This document shows, in pieces, positions 44,411 to 53,639 of a stretch of 64,000 nucleotides of DNA (positions are counted from its first letter, which is position 1; each line of letters begins with the position of its first letter). The notes below the pieces were generated by a model. It did not search any database, was not told the origin of the DNA, and was given only the letters and a program-made list of their open reading frames with translations. Position numbers and translations under genes: made by a program. The stretch is from UBA11612 sp963662375 (GTDB lineage Bacteria > Pseudomonadota > Alphaproteobacteria > Rhodospirillales > Rhodospirillaceae), in contig CAXXRP010000010.1 of assembly GCA_963662375.2 (NCBI GenBank), positions 1 through 64,000 of the forward strand, in the 5' to 3' direction.

Positions 44411-44824
44411 CTATGCCTTCTGTTTCACCGGTTTGCCAATCTTGTCCTGGGTTTTGGTTTCGAAGTCGGACGCGTCGTGGCGTTGGTGCAACTTCTCTGA
44501 GGGCTTGCCCCATGTTGCGTTGACCATGCGCCCGCGTTTGACGGCCGGGCGCGCCTCGATCGTATCGACCCAGCGTTGAACATTTTTATATTCCTGCACC
44601 TGCAGGAACTCGCCGACTTCGTAAATTTTATCCTTCGCCAAAATGGCGTACCACGACCACACCGCCATGTCGGCGACTGTGTAATCATCACCCACGAGGT
44701 ATTTGGCTTCGGCGAGCCGCCGGTCGAGCACAGAGAGTTGGCGTTTCACCTCCATAGAAACGCCATCGATGGCATGTTCGATTTTCATGGGCGCGTAGGC
44801 GTAGAAGTGGCCGAAGCCGCCGCC
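44411..44824 (-). pseudogene. YghU-type glutathione transferase, C-terminal fragment
   Basis: GGGFGHFYAYAPMKIEHAID...SMEVKRQLSVLDRRLAEAKY and GDDYTVADMAVWSWYAI are the C-terminal half of YghU/YfcG-like GSTs (disulfide-bond oxidoreductase type). The N-terminal thioredoxin-fold domain is missing: the homology ends at GGGFGH, exactly where the copper-ATPase fragment begins on the other strand. Confidence 0.8.
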
Positions 44825-45175
44825 GATGTCGGCATCGCGATGGGAACTGGGACGGACGTTGCGATGGAAAGTGCAGGCGTAACACTCGTGAAGGGCGACT
44901 TAAACGGCATCGTAAGGGCGCGGCGATTGGCAAGGGTAACCATGAACAATATCCGCCAAAATTTATTCTTTGCCTTCGCCTACAATACGGCAAGCGTACC
45001 GATTGCCGCGGGCATCCTCTACCCAGCGTTTGGGGTCTTGCTTTCCCCAATTATCGCGGCAGCGGCGATGGCGCTTTCGTCGGTTAGCGTCATCGGCAAC
45101 GCTCTGCGCCTGCGGCTAAAAAAAACTGTAAGCCGCGCCCTACCCGTCTATCGTCTTACTCAGAATAAGACTTGA
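44807..45175 (+). pseudogene. copper-type P1B ATPase, C-terminal fragment
   Basis: AEAAADVGIAMGTGTDVAME (end of the phosphorylation domain), then VTLVKGDLNGIVRARRLAR, MNNIRQNLFFAFAYNTASVP and the last two membrane spans (ILYPAFGVLLSPIIAAAAMA, SSVSVIGNALRLR). CopA/ActP-type pumps are about 800 residues, so roughly 85 percent is missing. The fragment is joined head-on to the GST fragment within an 18-bp shared stretch at 44807-44824. Confidence 0.85.
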
Positions 45176-45203
45176 GTAGGTCTTGCCCGGCCACTGGAGG
45201 CGG

Positions 45204-45494
45204 TCAACCTGCCGATTGCCCAGGCGCCGATACCATTGAACGAGATGATGCGCCCTTCGGAGGTATCGAGCTAATCTCCGTCGCACCGGTTGCGACAGCC
45301 CTCGCCTCTACGAAGGCTATCAGCTTTCCGCCTAATCCACGGCCCAGAGCAGATGGAAGCGCGCCAAACTGACTCACCAACGGTAGGTGCGGCTCCTCAT
45401 ACCAAGCGCAACCATACGAGTGCCGGCGATATAGGATCGTTCCCACCAAATAGCTGTTACCGACGGCTACGTAGCATTCTCTTACGGAGATTCT
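45204..45494 (-). pseudogene. GNAT acetyltransferase fragment
   Basis: ISVRECYVAVGNSYLVGTIL and LVSQFGALPSALGRGLGGKL followed by IAFVEARAVATGATEI give the acetyl-CoA-binding core of a GNAT protein (the GRGLGGKL loop). The N-terminal strand is cut by a stop just upstream and the C-terminus becomes unrelated after ATEI. Substrate unknown. Confidence 0.6.
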
Positions 45495-45633
45495 TCAGAA
45501 GATTACATCCTTTGATTGATCTACGGCAGTCTAATTGAATCCGAGATACCCTATCGCGCGTAAGCTGCATGCAGCAGTGCGATAAGTTCAATCAACAAAT
45601 CATCTTCGGCGAGCGTGCGTATAACGACCTCGT

Positions 45634-46533
45634 TCACTCAACTGCTCTCGCTTGCTCCACCTGCGCTGCCAGTCCACTGCGCACGCGGGCAATATCATCC
45701 TGATATTTGAGGACCACACCCAGTGTGGAGCCCACGGTCTCAACGTCCAGTTCCTTGGACCCCATAGCCAGGAGCGCCTGGGACCAGTCGAGGGTCTCGG
45801 CGATGCCGGGTGCCTTGAACAGCTCCATACCGCGCATGGCTTGGACAAAGTGAACGATTTGTGCGCCAAGCGCTGCGCCCGCCTCGGGTACGCGCGTTTT
45901 CAAGATGGCGCGCTCTCTTTCAGCGGTCGGGTAATCGACCCAGTGATAGAGGCAGCGACGCTTGAGGGCATCATGAATCTCGCGGGTGCGATTTGACGTA
46001 ATGACCACGATAGGCGGCGCAGCCGCCTTCACCGTGCCCAGCTCGGGGATCGTGATTTGATAATCCGAGAGAATTTCGAGCAGGAAGGCTTCGCAGGGTT
46101 CGTCGGTACGGTCGAGCTCGTCAATAAGCAGCACCGGCGGGCCCGAGGTATGCGGTTCGAGCGCGGTAAGCAGTGGACGTTTTATGAGATAGTCTTCGGT
46201 GTAAATGTCTTTCGCCGACGGGCTGCTGCCCCCCGCCTCCGCGAGGCGAATGGCCATCATCTGGCGCGGGTAATTCCACTCATAAACGGCGGCGGCGGCA
46301 TCGAGACCCTCGTAGCATTGCAGGCGCAACAGATCGCGGCTGAGGGCGGCGGAAAGCACTTTGGCGATTTCAGTTTTGCCGACACCCGATTCGCCTTCCA
46401 GGAACAGAGGGCGCTGGAGTTTGAGCGCAAGGAATAGTGACGTGGCGAGATCGCGCCCGGCAACGTAGCCGCCGCCGCGCAACAGCTCGGCGGTTTCATC
46501 AATGGACGCGGGAATTGAACTGGACACCCTCAA
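45634..46533 (-). CDS. CoxD-like MoxR-family AAA+ ATPase
   Basis: 299 residues. Walker A GESGVGKTEIAKVLS, Walker B VLLIDELDRTDEPCEAFLLE, sensor IVVITSNRTREIHDALKRRC. Start MRVSSSIPASIDETAELLRG. CoxD-type ATPases remodel CO/xanthine dehydrogenase-type enzymes together with the VWA protein CoxE. In most clusters coxE follows directly; here a 3.5-kb debris region intervenes. Confidence 0.9.
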   Translation of the reverse strand: MRVSSSIPASIDETAELLRGGGYVAGRDLATSLFLALKLQRPLFLEGESGVGKTEIAKVLSAALSRDLLRLQCYEGLDAAAAVYEWNYPRQMMAIRLAEAGGSSPSAKDIYTEDYLIKRPLLTALEPHTSGPPVLLIDELDRTDEPCEAFLLEILSDYQITIPELGTVKAAAPPIVVITSNRTREIHDALKRRCLYHWVDYPTAERERAILKTRVPEAGAALGAQIVHFVQAMRGMELFKAPGIAETLDWSQALLAMGSKELDVETVGSTLGVVLKYQDDIARVRSGLAAQVEQARAVE

Positions 46534-46539
46534 TCCTTC

Positions 46540-46824
46540 TTAGCGTTTAACTTTACCGAACAGCTCAATCAGTTCGCTGAACTTTGCGCGCTGGTCGCTG
46601 GTATCGCTGGTTTCTATGGCCGCTTCAACACACGAAGCAGCGTGATCATGCAACACCTGATCCTCGACCTTGTCCAGAGCCGCCTTGACCGCCTGGATCT
46701 GGTTGAGAACATCAATACAGTAGCGGCCCTCGTCGATCATACGCGCAACCCCGTTCACCTGCCCGGCGATGCGACTGAGGCGTTTAAGGGTCGCGTCCTT
46801 ATGTGTCCCAAAAGTATGATCCAT
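46540..46824 (-). CDS. CsoR/RcnR-family metal-sensing repressor
   Basis: 94 residues from ATG 46824 (MDHTFGTHKDATLKRLSRIA). All-helical CsoR fold. Cys in RYCIDVLNQI and the HDHAASC segment supply the Cys-His-Cys set expected for Cu(I)-sensing CsoR. It is divergent from copA, with a GC-rich palindromic operator between them, so copper-responsive derepression of copAB and autoregulation are likely. An upstream ATG at 46845 adds seven residues and is less likely. Confidence 0.88.
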   Translation of the reverse strand: MDHTFGTHKDATLKRLSRIAGQVNGVARMIDEGRYCIDVLNQIQAVKAALDKVEDQVLHDHAASCVEAAIETSDTSDQRAKFSELIELFGKVKR

Positions 46825-46845
46825 GGTTTTGCGCTCGCCGTTCAA

Positions 46846-46875
46846 TTGACCTGATACCCCTATGGGGTATATAGT
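46846..46875 (+). promoter_or_regulatory. copA promoter with CsoR-type operator
   Basis: TTGACC at 46846-46851 and TATAGT at 46870-46875 (18-bp spacer). ATACCCC (46854-46860) and GGGGTAT (46864-46870), separated by TAT, form the inverted repeat typical of CsoR/RcnR-type sites and fill the spacer, so repressor binding would block polymerase. Confidence 0.65.
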
Positions 46876-46905
46876 ATAGGTCCCATCCCGCGGGAGGCGA
46901 GCGCT

Positions 46906-48999
46906 ATGTTACCACGCCGGACGTTTTTGGAAGGCGGCGCGATTTTGGGCGGACTGGCCGCCCTAGATTTAGCTCTTCCGGCCTGGGTACGCAGCGCGCG
47001 GGCTAACGATATGGCAGGGCTGACAGCCCTGTCGGGCACCGTGTTCGATCTGCATGTGGCGCGCACACCCTTTGCCGTCGACGGACGGCACGGCAGTGCC
47101 ATGACCGTGAACGGACAGGTGCCTGCGCCGCTGCTGCGCTGGCGCGAGGGTGATGAGCTGACCCTGCGGGTGACCAATCACTTGAAGGAGGATACCTCGA
47201 TCCATTGGCACGGTATTTTGCTACCTTATAAAATGGACGGCGTACCGGGGGTGACGTTTCCGGGGATCAAACCGGGTGAGACCTTTACCTATAAATTTCC
47301 GGTCAAGCAAGCAGGCACCTATTGGTACCACAGCCATTCGGGCTTGCAGGAGCAGGCCGGACATTACGGCCCATTGATCATCGAGCCGCATGGGCCCGAC
47401 CCAGTCGCCTTCGACCGCGAATACGTGGTGGTACTGTCTGACTGGACGTTCGAGGACCCGGAGCGCATTTACGCAAAATTGAAAAAGCATAGCCACGGCT
47501 TCAACTACCAAAAGCTGACCATCGGCGATTTTTTCCGCGACGTACGCGAGAAAGGATTCAGCGCAGCGTTTGAAGGCAAGATGATGTGGGACCGGATGCG
47601 CATGGAGCGCACGGACATCCTCGATATCACCGGAGAAACCTATGCCTACCTGGTCAACGGCCACGGCCCCGGTGACAACTGGACAGGCTTGTTCAATCCG
47701 GGCGAGCGGGTACGCCTAAGGTTTATCAACACCGCCGCCATGAGCATCTTCAATGTGCGCATCCCCGGCCTGCCGATGACGGTGGTGCAGGCCGACGGCC
47801 AGGACGTGCGGCCGGTCGAGACCGACGAGTTCCAGATTGGCGTTGCCGAAACCTATGACGTGATCGTGCAGCCCACCGAGGACCGCGCCTTCACCATCAT
47901 GTGTGAGGCCATGGACCGCAGCGGCTACGGCCGCGCGACCCTCGCGCCTAGGACCGGCATGGAAGCCCCCGTCCCGCCAATGCGCGAACGCCCGCTGTTA
48001 ACCATGAAAGATATGGGGATGGATCACGGCGAGATGGGACATGACTCCATGGAGCGCATGCACGAAGGCCACGATATGCCCACGGACATGAAGCGGGAGA
48101 TGAAAATGGCTGCGCCGGCCGAACACGACCATACGGCGCATGACCATTCGGACAATAGTGAGCCGGGCCATGGTGAACCAGGTCACGGTGATGCGGCGCA
48201 CGATGAACCCGGCCACGACCATTCAAGTCATGAGCGATCAACGGACATTATGGAGATGGCCGCCAGGGCGCAGATGAAATCGGCACACGATCATACGGCC
48301 GATCAGATGGATCACCGCAAAATGGACCACGAGTCCATGAACATGGACGGCATGGATCATGGAAGCATGGAAATGGGAGACATGGCCGGCGCGTCGATGG
48401 AGATGCAAAAGCACGACCACCCCGGTGGACCGGGGGTAGTCAATGAGGCCATAGCGCCAACAAGCCGATTGGGTGAGCGCGGGATGGGGTTAGAGAACGT
48501 GCCGCACCGGGTACTGATTTACACCGATCTTGTAAGCCTCGCGCCCAACCCAGATCAGCGCCCGCCGGGCCGCGAGATGGAACTGCACTTGACCAGTAAT
48601 ATGGAACGCTACATGTGGTCGTTCGACGGGGTGAAATTCTCGGAAGTCACGGAACCGATCATCTTCCATCAGGGCGAACGGCTGCGCCTGACCATGGTCA
48701 ACGACACCATGATGGCCCATCCCATTCACCTACACGGCATGTTTTTCGAGGTGGTGACCGCTGAACATGCTCACAAGCCGCGTAAGCACACCATCGTCAT
48801 AAAGCCGGGCGAGAAACTATCGGTGGACATCACCGCGGATGCGCTGGGTGACTGGGCGTTCCACTGCCACCTGCTCTATCACATGCGCGCGGGCATGATG
48901 CGGGTGGTTTCCGTGCGCGAAGGCATGCAGAGCGAACACAGGCATGATGAGCACGAACCCATGGATCACGGCGACCACGGGACCGAGACACCACAATGA
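46906..48999 (+). CDS. copA: copper-resistance multicopper oxidase CopA
   Basis: 697 residues. Tat-type N-terminus MLPRRTFLEGGAILGG. Copper ligands in HWHGILLPYKMDG, YWYHSHSGLQEQAGHYGP, HPIHLHGMFFEV and WAFHCHLLYHMRAGMM (type 1, 2 and 3 sites). Between about residues 367 and 506 lies a Met/His/Asp-rich insert (MGMDHGEMGHDSMERMHEGH and similar), longer than in most homologues. It acts in the periplasm, oxidising or sequestering Cu(I). GGGAGG precedes the ATG; copB overlaps by 4 bp. Confidence 0.95.
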   Translation: MLPRRTFLEGGAILGGLAALDLALPAWVRSARANDMAGLTALSGTVFDLHVARTPFAVDGRHGSAMTVNGQVPAPLLRWREGDELTLRVTNHLKEDTSIHWHGILLPYKMDGVPGVTFPGIKPGETFTYKFPVKQAGTYWYHSHSGLQEQAGHYGPLIIEPHGPDPVAFDREYVVVLSDWTFEDPERIYAKLKKHSHGFNYQKLTIGDFFRDVREKGFSAAFEGKMMWDRMRMERTDILDITGETYAYLVNGHGPGDNWTGLFNPGERVRLRFINTAAMSIFNVRIPGLPMTVVQADGQDVRPVETDEFQIGVAETYDVIVQPTEDRAFTIMCEAMDRSGYGRATLAPRTGMEAPVPPMRERPLLTMKDMGMDHGEMGHDSMERMHEGHDMPTDMKREMKMAAPAEHDHTAHDHSDNSEPGHGEPGHGDAAHDEPGHDHSSHERSTDIMEMAARAQMKSAHDHTADQMDHRKMDHESMNMDGMDHGSMEMGDMAGASMEMQKHDHPGGPGVVNEAIAPTSRLGERGMGLENVPHRVLIYTDLVSLAPNPDQRPPGREMELHLTSNMERYMWSFDGVKFSEVTEPIIFHQGERLRLTMVNDTMMAHPIHLHGMFFEVVTAEHAHKPRKHTIVIKPGEKLSVDITADALGDWAFHCHLLYHMRAGMMRVVSVREGMQSEHRHDEHEPMDHGDHGTETPQ

Positions 49000-49823
49000 A
49001 CGCCGCGCTGCGTGCGTTAGCCTTCATTATAGTGAGCGCCATAGCATTCACGACAGCACCTGCCCTGGCGCAGCACGTGCATGAGCTTGACGCGGCGGCA
49101 TACGACACGCCGACGCAGGACATGCGGGGCCCGCAAGAGTCCATCCAGACGGCCACCGCGCAACACATGGTGCGTATGCACCACGGCGCCGACAAATTCC
49201 TTTATGTGCAGGGCGACCGCTTTGAGTATGGATCGGGAAACGGTAACCCGCATTTATTATGGGACGCACAGGGCTGGTACGGAGGTGATATCCACAAGCT
49301 CTGGGTAAAAATCAAAGGCGACGTGCTGTTGGACGGCGGCGAGGTCGAGGACGCCGAGGTGCAGGCTCTGTACAGCCGCGCCCTCACGCCGTTCTTCGGC
49401 TTTCAGGCGGGTGTGCGCCACGATATCGAGCCCGGCCCCGAGCGCACCTACGGCGTGATCGGCCTGCAGGGACTAGCCCCCTACATGATCGAGGTGGATG
49501 CGGCGGCGTTTGTCAGCAACAAGGGCGACGTGTCCGCGCGCGTTGAACTGGAATACGATCTTTTGATTACCCAGCGTTTGATCGTGCAACCACGCGCGGA
49601 GGTGAACGTCGCTTTTAAGGATGTGCCCGAGCGCGGGATCGGATCGGGTCTGTCCTCGGCGGAGGTCGGCTTGCGGCTGCGTTATGAGATCAAGCGTGAG
49701 TTCGCACCCTACATCGGCGTATCGTGGTCGCGGGCCGTGAGCACAACTGCGGACTTCAACCGGGCCGCCGGTGAAGACCCAAGCATTGTGTCTTTTGTGG
49801 CCGGGATCAGGTTCTGGTTCTGA
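48996..49823 (+). CDS. copB: copper-resistance outer-membrane protein CopB
   Basis: 275 residues with signal peptide (ending PALAQ). N-terminal His/Met-containing stretch (HVHELDAAAYDTP, QHMVRMHHGADKF), then the CopB domain DRFEYGSGNGNPHLLWDAQG, WYGGDIHKLWVKIKGD, APYIGVSWSRAVS and C-terminal FVAGIRFWF typical of a porin-like barrel. Cotranslated with copA. Confidence 0.93.
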   Translation: MNAALRALAFIIVSAIAFTTAPALAQHVHELDAAAYDTPTQDMRGPQESIQTATAQHMVRMHHGADKFLYVQGDRFEYGSGNGNPHLLWDAQGWYGGDIHKLWVKIKGDVLLDGGEVEDAEVQALYSRALTPFFGFQAGVRHDIEPGPERTYGVIGLQGLAPYMIEVDAAAFVSNKGDVSARVELEYDLLITQRLIVQPRAEVNVAFKDVPERGIGSGLSSAEVGLRLRYEIKREFAPYIGVSWSRAVSTTADFNRAAGEDPSIVSFVAGIRFWF

Positions 49824-50005
49824 GCGGCGCGGCGACCGAAAACGCGCTGAGTCTTGTGATAGAGCCATCCGCTCTAGATCGTGTTGTCAAGAGAACACAC
49901 ACCCAAGAAAATACCAGCGGGGCATATTCATCGACCACCCTATACAAGATAGCGCTGATATAGCGGCGCCTGACTACGAGAGCCCGGGCGGTATAGAAAA
50001 AGAAA

Positions 50006-50033
50006 GGGAGGCTAGGATTTCTCCTAGCCTCCC
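50006..50033 (-). terminator. intrinsic terminator of the TonB receptor gene
   Basis: Perfect 11-bp stem GGGAGGCTAGG / CCTAGCCTCCC with loop ATTTCT. On the minus strand it is followed by TTTCTTTTTC. The rest of 49824-50056 holds no gene. Confidence 0.85.
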
Positions 50034-50056
50034 CAATCTCCACCAGAACTTAGATA

Positions 50057-53000
50057 TTAGTAGTTGAAGCGTATGCCGACCCGGAACATCCGGCCAATAC
50101 GACTGTAGTAATCAGCGTCATTAAAGCCGGAGTACCAGCCGTTTCTAAAGTTGGCCGCAACCAACGGTGGATCACGGTTCAGCACGTTCTGAACGACGCC
50201 GTACAGAGTCGCGTGGTCATCCAGGATCGAATAGTTAACCGCGGCATCGAAGACATGGACCGCGCCAATGGAATTTTCATTGATCGTCGGTGCGGCGGCC
50301 GTCGCATCCGGGCACGACGTCGTACACACGATAAAGTCGTTTCTGTACACACCCGACCCCTTGCCGCGCCAAGTCACCGTGCCTGAAAACTGATCAAGCG
50401 AGTAAGTAAACGACGTATTCCAGCGGAAGTGCGGCGTGCCCAGGCCGACGCCAAGACCAAAGACCCCGGCGCCGATGATACCGGCACCCTCAATTAACGT
50501 TATAGCGCCGGTTACTGGATCGGTTTCGGTCGTGTCCAGCGAGAACACATAGTTTGCTAGACCGCGGATCGCCATATCGCCTTCCCAGCCACTAACAATG
50601 CTGTCCATCGGGAAGTTGTAGCCGAACTCGAAGTCGATCCCGTCCGTCATCTGCTTCAGCACGTTCTGAGGCGAATCGGCAACGTAGTTAATATTGCCGG
50701 TAACATTGCTGCCATCACCGCCGCCAATGCGCACTATGGAGCTACAGAACGCCTTAACGCCAGCGAAGCAACCATTGACCGTGTCCTGCGAGGCTATGAT
50801 GGTGATCGCATCCTTGATGTTGATCCGGTAGTAGTCGAGCGATGCCGTGAAGCCCGGCGCCCAGCTCGGCGAGTAAACAATGCCAACACCCGTCGTATCC
50901 GCCTTTTCGGGCTGCAGATTCGGGTTGCCGACGTCGGCCGTAACCACGTCATTAGTAATCAAATTACTCTGGAACGGGTCGACGATCTGCCCCGTGCCCG
51001 CGCGGCCTGCGTTGAACAGATCGCCTAGGTTCGGTGCACGGATATCGCGCGACTGGGTAACGCGGAAGGTGTAATCCGTCTGGGGCGTGTAGGTCACACC
51101 CGCCTTCCACGTGCTCGAAAAACCGGATTCACTGTACTGGGCGCCGCGCACTGCGGCGTTGAGATCTAGCGTTTCCGCCCAGTCTGTATCCTTGGCCAGC
51201 GGCACAACGGCTTCAATGAAAGCTTCGCTCACGCTCCACTTGGCGTTAGTCGGTATGTAGTTGCCGGCGAAGAAGCGTCGATTGCGGTCGTCGTCGCTTG
51301 CGATACCCTTGACTTTCTCAATCCGGTGCTCGGCGCCGAAGGCGATAGAGACCGGACCGGCCCAGGTTTCCAATGGTTCGCCAGCCGCCTCGACCGAGAA
51401 TACGTCCTGCGACAAGACCGTCATGGCGGTCCCTATTGAGGTGACATAATCGTATTCCAGCGCACCGTTCACGTTTATTCCGAACGGATTGTAGGGAATA
51501 CATCCGTTGCCGGGACTGGTGAGGGTCGAACGGCAAACAATGGCACCCGTGGCCGGGTCAATCACCGAGTCAATCGCCTTATCAAACGGTGATGTTGGCC
51601 CTCTGGACTGCAGATTGTCCGGCGCGCGGGTCGAGTTGTGGGTCGTGCTTCTGGCGTAATAGAGATCCCAGCTCCAATCCGTATAGAGCCAGCCGAAGTC
51701 GCCTTCAAGGCCAAAGACATAGCGCCGCTGCGTACGGCCGTTATCCGCCTTGATGTCAAGCGGCGTACTCCCGTCTGAGAGCGTAATAGGCAGACGGGGA
51801 CCAGCAGCCAAGAAATGGCCTATTGTTAACGAGCTGATCCCGCCGGCAACCATTTTCGACCGGATGTCTTCCGGCATAAACGCGTTGTCGCTAAAAACTT
51901 TCATACCAAATTCAAAATTCGGCACCAGGGATTCGTTCCGGGCGTGCGTGTAGGCATAGGAGAGCTCGGTGTACGCATTGACGTTATCCAACAAGTCATA
52001 GCTAAAGCGCGTAAAGAAGTTCGTGCGTTGCACTTCGAGATCTAAGGTCGGCCAGCGCCAGATGTTGGACTGCTCATAGTCGCCGCCGATCATGAAAGTA
52101 CCCGATTTAGTTCCGAAAGTGAACGGAGCCTGCTTGCCGCCCTCAAGAAACTGAATGCCGCGGAAAGGCGAAGCGGCGCCGTTGAGGCTATCCGCAACGA
52201 TCACGCCGCCCGCGGTAGCCCGAACACCAACATGCTTGGCAATGATATACTGGGGCAAACCGCTTCCTGGAGCGTAATCCGGATTCAAAACCGACGCCCT
52301 GGAATTGCGAGGATTGTTCCAAGGCCGGTTGCCGTCACCGTCAATACCCGCAGAGTAGGTGTGCTCGGCGAAGAACAGAGCATGGCCGCGACCGCCGGAA
52401 AATGACCCCCCCGCCGTCAAGCTAAATTTGTAGTTCTCGTCGTCGCCATAAGTCGTGACGCCACCCTGAATGTCGCCCTTAATGCCGGTGAATTTCTTGT
52501 CGAGAATGAAGTTCACGACACCGGCCAGGGCGTCGGCGCCGTACACGGCCGAGGCGCCGCCGGTCACCACGTCAACGCGCGAGACCAGCCCGCCCGGGAA
52601 GCCGTTGACGTCCGGCGTACTGCCGTTGTTATCGAAGCCGGCAAGAGTCGCACCCACAACACGCTTGCCGTCCAGGAGCACCAGAGTACGCACCGCGGCC
52701 AAGGCGCGTAGGTTCAACTGATTCACACCGCCCGTACCGGAGCTGACGGTTGCCCCTGCGTTGGTTGTAGTTACGCTGCCTTGAAGGGCCGGCAGCCGGT
52801 TCACCGCGTCGGCGATATTCGGCGTTGCGATGATAGTGAGATCGTCGGCGCTCAGCACCGAAACAGGGGTCGGTGCCTCGAAACCGTCGCGCACAATGCG
52901 CGAGCCGGTCACAATGATCGATTCAAGTGCGGGGGCTTGCGCGGTCTGATCCTGCGCCATCGCCACATTGGTGCCCGCACCGGGCAGTCCCACCAGCAGC

Positions 53001-53086
53001 GCAACAACGCTAGCCGCGGTGGTTGTTACCGCACGGCAACGCTCGGTACGCGAATGGATTCTCTCGGCCTTGCGAAAATACAACAC
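50057..53086 (-). CDS. large TonB-dependent receptor
   Basis: 1009 residues from a GTG at 53086, preferred over ATG 53149 because AAGGGGG sits five bases before it. Signal peptide ends near AMAQDQ. Plug domain: ALESIIVTGSRIVRDGFEAP, IADAVNRLPALQG, VDVVTGGASAVYGADALAGV. The barrel ends GRMFRVGIRFNY with the aromatic terminus. The plug motif class (TGSRI, GGASAVYGADA) is that of the large receptors abundant in caulobacters and sphingomonads. Substrate unknown. No partner genes lie alongside. Confidence 0.9.
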   Translation of the reverse strand: MLYFRKAERIHSRTERCRAVTTTAASVVALLVGLPGAGTNVAMAQDQTAQAPALESIIVTGSRIVRDGFEAPTPVSVLSADDLTIIATPNIADAVNRLPALQGSVTTTNAGATVSSGTGGVNQLNLRALAAVRTLVLLDGKRVVGATLAGFDNNGSTPDVNGFPGGLVSRVDVVTGGASAVYGADALAGVVNFILDKKFTGIKGDIQGGVTTYGDDENYKFSLTAGGSFSGGRGHALFFAEHTYSAGIDGDGNRPWNNPRNSRASVLNPDYAPGSGLPQYIIAKHVGVRATAGGVIVADSLNGAASPFRGIQFLEGGKQAPFTFGTKSGTFMIGGDYEQSNIWRWPTLDLEVQRTNFFTRFSYDLLDNVNAYTELSYAYTHARNESLVPNFEFGMKVFSDNAFMPEDIRSKMVAGGISSLTIGHFLAAGPRLPITLSDGSTPLDIKADNGRTQRRYVFGLEGDFGWLYTDWSWDLYYARSTTHNSTRAPDNLQSRGPTSPFDKAIDSVIDPATGAIVCRSTLTSPGNGCIPYNPFGINVNGALEYDYVTSIGTAMTVLSQDVFSVEAAGEPLETWAGPVSIAFGAEHRIEKVKGIASDDDRNRRFFAGNYIPTNAKWSVSEAFIEAVVPLAKDTDWAETLDLNAAVRGAQYSESGFSSTWKAGVTYTPQTDYTFRVTQSRDIRAPNLGDLFNAGRAGTGQIVDPFQSNLITNDVVTADVGNPNLQPEKADTTGVGIVYSPSWAPGFTASLDYYRINIKDAITIIASQDTVNGCFAGVKAFCSSIVRIGGGDGSNVTGNINYVADSPQNVLKQMTDGIDFEFGYNFPMDSIVSGWEGDMAIRGLANYVFSLDTTETDPVTGAITLIEGAGIIGAGVFGLGVGLGTPHFRWNTSFTYSLDQFSGTVTWRGKGSGVYRNDFIVCTTSCPDATAAAPTINENSIGAVHVFDAAVNYSILDDHATLYGVVQNVLNRDPPLVAANFRNGWYSGFNDADYYSRIGRMFRVGIRFNY

Positions 53087-53149
53087 GACATCCCCCTTGA
53101 AATAGCCCCACGACAGCCCGACCGCCCTCAAAGCAGCCGCCCGTTTCAC

Positions 53150-53639
53150 TTACTTTAGGACTTTATGTACCTTCTAAAACACTACACGCCACACAAATCT
53201 TCTAATCTACGTCGTCTCCACCTTCCCGACAGCAGTCCCAAACTCGGCATCAATTTCTTTGCCAAAACGCCGGTTGCGTAAATGCCTATATCTCCCTAAA
53301 TCCTAAATATTCTTGCCCAAACCCCACATAAGGTCAACCCATCCACGTGCCCATCCAACCCGGCCCGATTGGGGAGGGCTGTGGCAAACGAGCCCGGGCA
53401 GGATACCAGTAGCTTTCCTAAATTAGTAGACTTGAGCCGGATGGGTACGGACTGGACCGGACAGCGCCGGACTATAGTATGGCGGTCTCTCCCTCCGCCA
53501 TAATCCTTTCTTAGTGCATCCCAGACTTTCCAAAAAGTGTTGTATAAGCTTGATTAGGAAGCTATCGACGTCTTGCGCCATCTTGTGATTTCCCGTACAT
53601 TCCCATCAAATATAAGGAATTAAATAGGGAGTACATGTA
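53150..53639. other. 490-bp intergenic region with hairpin, possible island left boundary
   Basis: It contains the perfect inverted repeat TATGGCGG / CCGCCATA at 53478-53502 (9-nt loop, no T-run). The right half CTCTCCCTCCGCCA resembles a tRNA-Ser 3' end, which would fit an attachment site beside the integrase. No second copy was found. No gene is supported. Confidence 0.35.

Noticed and set aside
53478..53502. TATGGCGG/CCGCCATA hairpin as transcription terminator
   Set aside because: It lacks a U-tract in either direction; kept only as a possible attachment-site landmark, without a second copy to confirm it.
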